Both the position numbers and the translations under genes were made by a program. This document shows positions 18,229 through 24,736 of a stretch of DNA of 33,715 bases, one piece after another. Below the pieces are notes generated by a model. That model had not been told where the DNA came from, ran no database searches, and worked only from the letters and a program-made list of their open reading frames with translations. The stretch is taken from NCBI GenBank assembly GCA_003138485.1, contig PLGF01000064.1:1-33715 (forward strand), written 5' to 3'. The stretch's first letter is position 1; every line of letters begins with the position of its first letter. Source of the DNA: Verrucomicrobiales bacterium. GTDB lineage: Bacteria; Verrucomicrobiota; Verrucomicrobiia; Limisphaerales; Palsa-1400.

Positions 18229-19920
18229 TCAGAACAAACCGACGGTGTTGCCGTTGGCATCCACGTCCATCGCTTCGGCGGCGGGAACTCTAGGCAGGCC
18301 GGGCATGGTCATGATGTCGCCCGTGTAAACCACCACAAATCCCGGACCGGCGCTGAGACGGGCGGCGCGCAAAGGCACCGTGAAACCTCGTGGACAGCCT
18401 CTCAAGTTCGGGTCCGCGGAGAAGGAGTACTGGGTCTTGGCCATGCAGATGGGCAGCTCGCCGAAGCCGGCATCCTCGAAGGAGCGGAGCTTGTCGGCGG
18501 TCTTGCCTTCGGCCACCACATCGTCGGCGCCATAAATTTTCCGGGCAATCCGACGCACCTTTTCGAGCAACGGCAGCTTATCGGGATAAGTGAAGTTCAG
18601 GGCGCCGTTGGCAGGGTGGGCAGTGGTGTCAAGCACCAGCCGGGCGAGATCTTCCGCTCCGGCGCCGCCGCGTGCAAAATGATCCGAGAGCGCCATCCGC
18701 ACCCGGACTTTGGCACAGGCTTCGCGGATGACCTGCCATTCTTCAGGGGTGTCGCTGGCAAAGACATTGATGCAGACGATGACCGGCAAGCCGAAGGCCT
18801 GGAGATTCTCAATATGCTTGAAAAGGTTGGCCAAACCGGTTTCCAGGGCCGCGATGTTCGGCTTGCCCAGTTCCGCCACCTTGATGCCCCCTTGATACTT
18901 CAACGCCCGCACGGTGGCGACCAGCACGGCCAAATCCGGGCGCAAACCGGCTTTGCGGCACTTGATGTTGACGAACTTCTCCGCCCCGAGGTCCGCGCCA
19001 AAGCCGGCTTCGGTCACCGTGAAATCGGCCAGGCGCAAGCCCAGTTTGGTCGCCGTGACGCTGTTACAACCGTGGGCGATGTTGCCGAACGGTCCACCGT
19101 GGATCAGCGCCGGATTGTTCTCCAACGTCTGCACCAGGTTCGGCTGCAGGCCGTAGCGCATCAAGACCGTCATCGCGCCATCCGCCTTGAGGTCGCGTGC
19201 GGTAATGAGTTTGCCACCATGCGAGCAGGCCACGACGATCCGCCCCAGCCGCGTTTTCAGTTCGGCCAACGAGTCGGAGAAGCACAGGGTGGCCATGACC
19301 TCGGACGCCGGCGTAATATCGAAGCCCGACTCCCGCGGGATGGAGTTGCCCGCGCCCCCGAGGCCAATGACGATCTCGCGCAGGGCGCGTTCGTTCATGT
19401 CCATCACCCGCCGCCAGACAATCTGGTGCTGGTCGATGCCCAGGGCGTTGCCAAAGTGCAGATGGTTATCGAGCATCGCCGCCAGCAGGTTGTGGGCGGA
19501 GGTCACGACATGGAAATCTCCATTGAAGTGCAGATTGATCTCCTCCATCGGCGCGACCTGGGCGTAGCCGCCGCCGGTGCCGCCGCCCTTGACACCAAAG
19601 CACGGTCCGACGGCTGGTTCCCGCAGGCAGAGGATGGTTTTCTTGCCCAGGCGATTGAGGGCGTCGGCCAATCCGATACTCGTGGTGGTCTTGCCTTCGC
19701 CAGCGGGAGTCGGATGGATCGCAGTCACCAGGATCAGCTTGCCTGTCGGGGCGTCTTGCAACCGCCGGTAAAGGTCAAGGCTGATCTTGGCCTTGGTCTT
19801 GCCATACAAGTCCAGGTCCTCCTCCTTGATGCCGACCTTGGCCGCGACGGCTTCAATTGGCTGCAGCTTGGTTTTTTGGGAGATTTCGATGGCACTCAGT
19901 TGTCCGAATAACGGGTTCAC
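18229..19920 (-). CDS. fhs: Formate-tetrahydrofolate ligase
   Basis: Fhs joins formate to tetrahydrofolate with ATP, giving 10-formyl-THF for purine synthesis, initiator tRNA formylation or, in acetogens, the Wood-Ljungdahl methyl branch. The 563-residue length matches the family (about 555-560). The P-loop is TPAGEGKTT (residues 71-79), preceded by LVTAIHP. Other conserved blocks are LREPAVGPCFGVKGGGTGGG, DFHVVTSAHNLLAAMLDNH, FDITPASEVMA and the C-terminal GFVVVYTGDIMTMPGLPR. The start is GTG at 19920 with GGAG five bases upstream. The gene appears intact although it lies between two decayed radical SAM copies in the opposite orientation. No other Wood-Ljungdahl gene is visible, so a general one-carbon role is the safer reading. 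purA, another purine-related gene, lies 8 kb away in its own unit. Confidence 0.95.
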   Translation of the reverse strand: MNPLFGQLSAIEISQKTKLQPIEAVAAKVGIKEEDLDLYGKTKAKISLDLYRRLQDAPTGKLILVTAIHPTPAGEGKTTTSIGLADALNRLGKKTILCLREPAVGPCFGVKGGGTGGGYAQVAPMEEINLHFNGDFHVVTSAHNLLAAMLDNHLHFGNALGIDQHQIVWRRVMDMNERALREIVIGLGGAGNSIPRESGFDITPASEVMATLCFSDSLAELKTRLGRIVVACSHGGKLITARDLKADGAMTVLMRYGLQPNLVQTLENNPALIHGGPFGNIAHGCNSVTATKLGLRLADFTVTEAGFGADLGAEKFVNIKCRKAGLRPDLAVLVATVRALKYQGGIKVAELGKPNIAALETGLANLFKHIENLQAFGLPVIVCINVFASDTPEEWQVIREACAKVRVRMALSDHFARGGAGAEDLARLVLDTTAHPANGALNFTYPDKLPLLEKVRRIARKIYGADDVVAEGKTADKLRSFEDAGFGELPICMAKTQYSFSADPNLRGCPRGFTVPLRAARLSAGPGFVVVYTGDIMTMPGLPRVPAAEAMDVDANGNTVGLF

Positions 19921-20052
19921 AAGGCTCCATTGGAGCAGGAACTGGCTGAAGATTCAATGGTGAAAGAGGGCGCCAGTGTTCTTGAAGATGTTACATCTCA
20001 GCCCAAACATTGAAACCTCAAATCCCTGACGACCCTGAACGCGGGCAGTTAT

Positions 20053-20237
20053 TGGGTGCTCCTACTGCTTTGCCCGCAACACCCACGAGCACCGGGGTTC
20101 CTCAGTCGCACTGGATTTCGAGTCAAGAACCACGGTGAATGATAACGCGCCGGAGCTGCTTCGGCGCTAGCCTGCGTCGCCCAAATCGAAACTCCAAATT
20201 CTGGCCCTGAGCGGCGTCACGGGCTGCTTTCAATCCG
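20053..20237 (+). pseudogene. PA0069-family radical SAM protein, decayed copy B, N-terminal part
   Basis: From about 20053 the plus strand reads CSYCFARNTHEHRGSSVALDF, clearly the same stretch as CPYCYARNTHEYLGFSAGLDF in copy A. It continues to NDNAPELLRR and a TAG stop in frame. Beyond the stop, a shifted frame gives ILALSGVTGCFQ, a conserved radical SAM segment that copy A has lost. Homology ends where the toxin gene begins (about 20230). The 19921-20052 stretch holds only the fhs upstream region, with no recognisable promoter. Confidence 0.75.
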
Positions 20238-20574
20238 GGGTGGAAAAGAGGCGGGCCAGTCGAGAGGGCAAATCCTGGGCGGTGTGTTCCAAAGTAATGA
20301 CTGTGAGTGTTTGCCCGTCCCACCGATGGAAGAGCGCAAACACGGGAAAACCAGGCACGGCCACGCGCCGTATGTCAGCCAGATCGGGAGATTCAAAACG
20401 AGCGGAATGGCCACGCAGCGGATCATTCAATAGCTGGAGAACCAATTCTTGCGCCGCCGCGACGAACTTGACGGCAACATGCGGACGACCATCGGGAACC
20501 GCAATCCCGTCCCGATAGTGGCGCACACGCCGATAAAAGCCCGGATGAACAAGCAGTTTAGCGGCCATGCGCAA
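20230..20574 (-). CDS. RelE/ParE-type toxin of a toxin-antitoxin pair
   Basis: The 114-residue product fits the RelE/ParE superfamily: an N-terminal helix with the pattern LLVHPGFYRRVRHYRD, then VAVKFVAAAQELVLQLLNDPLRG, the strand DIRRVAVPGFPVFALFHRWDG and the closing TVITLEHTAQDLPSRL. The last resembles the HGARDL signature near the ParE C-terminus. RelE members cleave mRNA on the ribosome and ParE members poison gyrase; the sequence does not decide between them. The start overlaps the antitoxin 3' end by 17 bases (or 11 if the second Met is used), typical of antitoxin-first operons. The pair sits inside a decayed radical SAM gene. No disruption of the frame is seen, so it may be active. Confidence 0.72.
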   Translation of the reverse strand: MRMAAKLLVHPGFYRRVRHYRDGIAVPDGRPHVAVKFVAAAQELVLQLLNDPLRGHSARFESPDLADIRRVAVPGFPVFALFHRWDGQTLTVITLEHTAQDLPSRLARLFSTPD

Positions 20575-20815
20575 TGGCTTTCATGTTTTTTTCGAATTGC
20601 GCCGGGGTCGTAGGTTCGGCGCGTTCAGCCAGCGCTTCGCGAACCCGTTCCTCCAGCCAGAGTGGAGGCGGTTGAAATCGGGCCGCGAATTGTGGCAGGC
20701 CGATTCGGAGAGCCTGCCGGACAACGTCGGCTTTGCACAGGTCGGAAAGCTTGATGTTCTCGTTGATTTGCGCGTCAAGCTCTTTGCTGATCTCCATTTT
20801 TGGCAACATTTTCAT
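20558..20815 (-). CDS. Antitoxin partner of the RelE/ParE-type toxin
   Basis: This 85-residue protein precedes and overlaps the toxin gene. The N-terminal half (MEISKELDAQINENIKLSDL then KADVVRQALRIGLPQFAARF) has a strand-helix-helix pattern consistent with a ribbon-helix-helix DNA-binding domain. The C-terminal half, rich in Glu, Arg and Pro (ERVREALAERAEPTTPAQFE), would be the toxin-binding tail. Such antitoxins bind their own promoter and neutralise the toxin. Upstream on the minus strand, TTGACG occurs at 20850-20845 and again at 20835-20830, and TGACGT lies just before the ATG; these could be operator half-sites. The family is inferred from size, overlap and this pattern; no exact match is recognised. 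Confidence 0.68.
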   Translation of the reverse strand: MKMLPKMEISKELDAQINENIKLSDLCKADVVRQALRIGLPQFAARFQPPPLWLEERVREALAERAEPTTPAQFEKNMKAIAHGR

Positions 20816-20817
20816 TC

Positions 20818-20850
20818 ACGTCATTTTAACGTCAATTCGCCATTCGTCAA
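20818..20850 (-). promoter_or_regulatory. Possible promoter/operator of the toxin-antitoxin pair
   Basis: Three TGACG-containing repeats in the same orientation (20850-20845, 20835-20830, and one ending near 20818) precede the antitoxin ATG. The first could serve as a -35 element, with TTAAAA (20829-20824) as a weak -10 at a short 15-base spacing. Such repeated half-sites upstream of an antitoxin gene often mark autoregulation. Weak evidence. Confidence 0.25.
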
Positions 20851-20939
20851 ACGTCGCTTCGCGCGACCTTCACGAGGATTCGATTCTTCTCCCCTGCTCC
20901 GTCCGGGAATTTGAATCAGGTTCCGGCCCGACAACTCGA

Positions 20940-21128
20940 ACCGCGGGCGGCAAGCTCAATGCCCCCCGTTTCGGAGCCACAATGCGTGGGGAAGGGGTTT
21001 TCGCCGACCAGATTTCGCAGATGTTCCACGTCGCGCGCCGCAACACGGGCCTGACCGAGGCTGGCCCTGAGATGTCCACCGCCAGCTTCCGAAGGCGGGA
21101 GGGACCGCGGTTGGGGCTGGGCCTGTGA
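20940..21128 (+). pseudogene. PA0069-family radical SAM protein, decayed copy B, C-terminal part
   Basis: The plus strand reads GGKLNAPRFGATMRGEGVFA, then DQISQMFHVARR and PEMSTASFRRREGPRLGLGL to a TGA at 21128. This is the C-terminal end of the same radical SAM family as at 17538 and 20053: R-G-E-G-x-F-A-D-Q-I-x-Q-M-F matches the G-E-G-I-F-A-D-Q found frame-shifted in copy A. The frame is open but has no N-terminus; the toxin-antitoxin pair occupies the missing middle. The following 256 bases (21129-21384) hold no gene that I can support and become AT-rich just before the next start. Confidence 0.75.
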
Positions 21129-21384
21129 GGGCGGCAAAACGGGTCAATTATAGCGTACCATCCCATTTTGGCGCTGCCTCCCCGTTTTGAAGGCCAGAAA
21201 GCACAGCCGGTTCCAGGAATTTGACAGCGCCATAAAGGCTTCCAGCCACGCTGTATGCTGCGTTCTAACGATCTCAACCCCAAGTAGATAGGTGGCTCAT
21301 TACCGAGTTGCATTAGAAAACCTACTAACAATCACTCAAAGAATACACTACAGTAAAACCTATTTATGCCGATATGTCTGCCGC

Positions 21385-22683
21385 ATGTTAAATGCTGACA
21401 TAAGAACACTGGTCATCCGGCTGGCATCACTGGCGGTCGGGGCGGGAATCTCGTGTCAAGCCCAGGCCGGCGTCCTTTTCGACCTCAATTATGTCGATCC
21501 TTCGGGTAACGCCGCCAGCGGCGTAATCACGGCCAACGACAACTTTGACGGCACCTATACGGCCATCAGCGGCACCCTAAACATCACCGCGTCCACGACA
21601 GCGGGCGCCGTGGGCAGTTACTTATTGCTTCCTGGCTCCGGCACCTCCCCCGCCGGCGCGTTCATATTTGACAGCCTGATGTTTTACCAGGTCGATCCTT
21701 TTCTCGACATTGACGGTCTGCTGTTTACCAATGCGGACCGCGACGAGGTCAATCTCTGGGGCAACGGTCCGGGCAATTACAGCCTGTACACATGGGAAAC
21801 CGGCCTTGGCTATGCGCTTCAATGCGCCGGGACGGCTGCGTCCAGCATCATCATCGTTCCCGGCGACGCGGAAGCGACGATCGCCGTCTCCTCCTCTGCC
21901 AATCCGTCTCCAATCGGCTCGAATGTCACGTTCACCGCAATTTTGACCGCAGTCACGATGGGAAGCGGGACGCCCACAGGCACGGTGCGGTTTTTCGTGG
22001 ACGGGTCGCCGCTGGGTCCATCCGCTCTTCTGGCTGACGGTGTGGCCAGTGTCAGCACATCTTCGCTTTCACAGGGCACGCACGTCATAACCGTCCAATA
22101 TGCCGGCGATGGGAATTTCCTCGGCAGCACCAATAGCCTCAGCCCGAACGAGAGCATCGAAACGGCGCCAGCCGCCCCGAACATTGTTTTGCAACGCTAC
22201 CAGAACTCCGATGTGAAAGTAAGCATCCCCGCGTTGCTGACAGGCGATTCGGGTCCGAACACTGGCTCTCTGTCGCTCATCTCGGTCAGCGTGACAAGCA
22301 CCGCGGGCGGAACGGTTACCGTGACCAACAACTGGATTTTTTACGCCCCGCCACCGGGATTGACCAACTCGGACACGTTTTCCTATGTGATCGCAAACCC
22401 CGCGGGACTCAAGGCCACCGGATTGATTTCCATCACCGTCCCGGCTGACCTGGGTCAGTCACAAAACATCGTGGCGATCGGAAATCCCGGCAAGAACGCC
22501 TCTCTCATCCAGTTCCAGGGAATAGTGGGACGCACTTATTCGATTCAATATACGGAAAGCCTCGTGACGCCTGCCTGGCAGACGCTGGGGGCGGAAATGT
22601 CGGACGCGACCGGCGGGTTTGAGTTCACCGATACAAAGGCCAACGGAGCGCCCGCGCGATTTTACCGTTCAAGCAATTTATGA
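21385..22683 (+). CDS. Secreted Ig-like (Big_3-type) protein with C-terminal FYR module
   Basis: Starting at ATG 21385 the product has 432 residues. An upstream in-frame ATG at 21292 would put 31 unlikely residues before the signal peptide. The signal peptide ends near QAQA (about residue 29). A first domain of about 140 residues (FDLNYVDPSGNAASGVITAN...) resembles the N-terminal part of small exported proteins of planctomycetes and verrucomicrobia. Next come a bacterial Ig-like domain (about 165-260, GSNVTFTAILTAV... GTVRFFVDGSPLG... QYAGDGNFLGS) and a cadherin/Big-like domain (about 265-355, NSDTFSYVIANPAG). The end is the module RTYSIQYTESLVTPAWQTLG...ARFYRSSNL. It is the first of three co-directional secreted protein genes. 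A surface or matrix role is inferred; no enzyme motif is present. Confidence 0.75.
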   Translation: MLNADIRTLVIRLASLAVGAGISCQAQAGVLFDLNYVDPSGNAASGVITANDNFDGTYTAISGTLNITASTTAGAVGSYLLLPGSGTSPAGAFIFDSLMFYQVDPFLDIDGLLFTNADRDEVNLWGNGPGNYSLYTWETGLGYALQCAGTAASSIIIVPGDAEATIAVSSSANPSPIGSNVTFTAILTAVTMGSGTPTGTVRFFVDGSPLGPSALLADGVASVSTSSLSQGTHVITVQYAGDGNFLGSTNSLSPNESIETAPAAPNIVLQRYQNSDVKVSIPALLTGDSGPNTGSLSLISVSVTSTAGGTVTVTNNWIFYAPPPGLTNSDTFSYVIANPAGLKATGLISITVPADLGQSQNIVAIGNPGKNASLIQFQGIVGRTYSIQYTESLVTPAWQTLGAEMSDATGGFEFTDTKANGAPARFYRSSNL

Positions 22684-22788
22684 TTTATGAAAACCACCCA
22701 GGACCATTTTAGAAACGAAACCGCCGCCACGCAGGGGCGGGTCGAAAACATCCGCCTGCGTGACAACAAACTCAAACCCAACAACACC

Positions 22789-24675
22789 ATGAAAAAAATG
22801 CAACATAGAATACTGGTGCTCCTCGCGGCGGTTTCACCACTGCTGCTTCAGGCGCAGACTCTTGAAACGTTCACCTTCACAACCAACCGCCTGGTGCCGG
22901 ACGGCAACCCTTCGGGCTTGGTTGACGCGCGCAATGTCAATTCCGCCATCGGAACCATTTCGTCATTGCAGGTGGGGCTTAAAGTCACCGGCGAATTCAA
23001 CGGCGACCTTTACGCTTACCTGCGCCACACCAACGGGTTCGTCATCCTGCTGAACCGTGCCGGCAGGACCGCCTCCAATCCTCACGGTTATGCCGACAGC
23101 GGCATGAATGTGACTTTTCAGGCTGGCGCGGCCAATGGCGACTTGCATGTCTATCAGAAAGTGACGACACCGGCGAGTGGCTCGCCGCTCACGGGGATTT
23201 GGGACGTGGACGGACGCGACGTTGATCCGACGAACGTCACCGACGTTTCGCCGCGTTCCACTTCGTTGACCAATTTCAACGGTCTCAACGGCGCGGGCGA
23301 ATGGACGCTTTACCTCGCCGACATGGAATCCGGCGGGACGAACATGCTCACCGAATGGACGCTCTCTATTTCCGGCGCGGCTTCGCCGACACTTGCCTGG
23401 GCGAATCCGGCGGACATAACTTACGGCACGGCGTTGAGCGGAACGCAATTGAATGCCGCCGCGACTTACAACTCGACGAACGTGCCTGGAACGTTTTCTT
23501 ATACGCTGGCACTCGGCGCCGTGTTGAATGCGGGCCTTGACCAGACCCTCTCGCTTACTTTCACCCCGGCGGATACGAGCAGTTTCCTGCCAATCACCAC
23601 CAACGTGACCATCAATGTGCGGCCGGCTCCATTGACCATCACGGCGAACAATGCCACCAATGTCTATGGAGCAGCGCTGCCTCCGTTGACGGCCAGCTAC
23701 AGCGGCTTCGTGCTCGGCCAAGGTGAAAACGATCTCACGGGCCTCGCCACGATCACAACGACGGCCACTGCCATGAGCGACGTCGGCTCCTATCCAATCA
23801 CGCCCAGCGGCGCGACCAGCTCGAATTACACGTTTGCGTATGTGAACGGCTCCCTTACGGTAACGCAGTCCCTCTCGGCGGGGGTTCTTGCGTCCTCGGC
23901 CAATCCGGCTCTGCCCGGATCGAACGTGACCTTCAGCGCGACTGTCAGCGCGGTCGCGCCTGGCGGCGGCACGCCTGGCGGCACGGTGAACTTCCGTGTT
24001 GACGGCAGTATTGCCGGCTCCGGCACATTGTCGGGCGGCGTGGCGACGTTTACCACCAATATACTTTCGCGCGGCTCGCATACGGTGCTCGCGGAATATG
24101 CCGGCAACCTGGACTTCGTGGGAACCACCAACTCGCTGACGCCCAGCCTGCTCATCAACACCCCGCCCATCGCAGGCAACCTCACCATCGAGCGATACCC
24201 GACGCAGGGCGTGAAAGTCAACCTCTCGACCTTGCTGACGAATGACAGCGACGCCTACGGCGATACGCTCCGCATCGCCGTCAGCTCCACCAGCGCCAAC
24301 GGCGCCACCATCGCGGTGATCGGCAACTGGGTCTTCTATACCCAAGCCACCGGCTTCGCGAACGCGGATTCATTCACTTACACGATTACCGACAGTTATG
24401 GCGCCAATGCCACTGGCACAGTCACCGTGGCCATCGAGGTGGACACCGATGCGAGCCAGAACCTGATCGTCACGGATTTGGGCAACGGCTCTAGCCTCAT
24501 CGATGGGAGTGGCATCCCGGCCCGCACTTACCGCTTGCAATACACGGCTGCATCCGGTCCCGCGGACTGGCAGGATATTCCCGGAGGAAGCGTGACGGCG
24601 GACAGCGCGGGCGCGTTTGAATACACGGACACTCGCGACACCGGAACGAGCCTCTATCGCACAGTGTATCCGTAA
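22789..24675 (+). CDS. Secreted protein with proprotein-convertase P domain, MBG domains and Ig-like domains
   Basis: ATG 22789 gives 628 residues and places the signal peptide (MKKMQHRILVLLAAVSPLLL, cut near QAQ) at the N-terminus; an earlier in-frame ATG at 22687 adds 34 polar residues. A P/Homo B domain follows (about residues 25-185), marked by VGLKVTGEFNGDLYAYLRHT, GIWDVDGRD and GEWTLYLADMESGGTNMLTEW. Then come two MBG-type domains (about 190-270 and 273-355, YGAALPPLTASYSGFVLGQ), a Big_3-type Ig domain (about 360-455) and a cadherin-like domain (about 460-550, DSFTYTITDSYGANATG). The closing module is RTYRLQYTAASGPADWQDIP...SLYRTVYP. No protease domain accompanies the P domain. The paralogue at 24737 shares its first two domains. 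Confidence 0.8.
   Translation: MKKMQHRILVLLAAVSPLLLQAQTLETFTFTTNRLVPDGNPSGLVDARNVNSAIGTISSLQVGLKVTGEFNGDLYAYLRHTNGFVILLNRAGRTASNPHGYADSGMNVTFQAGAANGDLHVYQKVTTPASGSPLTGIWDVDGRDVDPTNVTDVSPRSTSLTNFNGLNGAGEWTLYLADMESGGTNMLTEWTLSISGAASPTLAWANPADITYGTALSGTQLNAAATYNSTNVPGTFSYTLALGAVLNAGLDQTLSLTFTPADTSSFLPITTNVTINVRPAPLTITANNATNVYGAALPPLTASYSGFVLGQGENDLTGLATITTTATAMSDVGSYPITPSGATSSNYTFAYVNGSLTVTQSLSAGVLASSANPALPGSNVTFSATVSAVAPGGGTPGGTVNFRVDGSIAGSGTLSGGVATFTTNILSRGSHTVLAEYAGNLDFVGTTNSLTPSLLINTPPIAGNLTIERYPTQGVKVNLSTLLTNDSDAYGDTLRIAVSSTSANGATIAVIGNWVFYTQATGFANADSFTYTITDSYGANATGTVTVAIEVDTDASQNLIVTDLGNGSSLIDGSGIPARTYRLQYTAASGPADWQDIPGGSVTADSAGAFEYTDTRDTGTSLYRTVYP
23381..23630 (+). repeat. MBG-domain DNA segment, copy 1 of a near-identical pair
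   Basis: This 250-base segment aligns without gaps with 25332-25581 at a constant offset of 1951 bases. By eye there are about 18 differences (about 93% identity), mostly at third codon positions. The flanking P-domain sequences of the two genes are clearly more diverged. Confidence 0.8.
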
Positions 24676-24682
24676 AGAATTC

Positions 24683-24721
24683 GCGGGGTTTCTTCGAGTC
24701 TCAAGGCCGGAGAAACCCCGC
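24683..24721 (+). promoter_or_regulatory. Stem-loop in the gap between two secreted protein genes
   Basis: Perfect 11-base arms (24683-24693 GCGGGGTTTCT and 24711-24721 AGAAACCCCGC) enclose a 17-base loop. The structure begins 7 bases after the stop of the upstream gene and ends 15 bases before ATG 24737. There is no U-run, so it could be a weak terminator, a processing site or an RNA-stabilising hairpin. Confidence 0.5.
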
Positions 24722-24736
24722 CATGTAACAGAATAC

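Noticed and set aside
18223-19911. A 562-codon plus-strand frame opposite fhs
   Set aside because: fhs is intact with all family motifs on the other strand; the plus frame has no homologous features.
18229-19920. fhs as evidence for a Wood-Ljungdahl pathway
   Set aside because: No other methyl- or carbonyl-branch gene is present; Fhs is common in organisms that only use folate one-carbon transfer.
21221-21259. A TTGACA upstream of the first gene of the secreted array as a promoter
   Set aside because: No acceptable -10 element lies 16-19 bases downstream; the nearest TATGCT is 27 bases away.
22963-24345. A 460-codon minus-strand frame
   Set aside because: It is antisense to the P-domain/MBG protein, which has a signal peptide and recognisable domains; the antisense product shows none.
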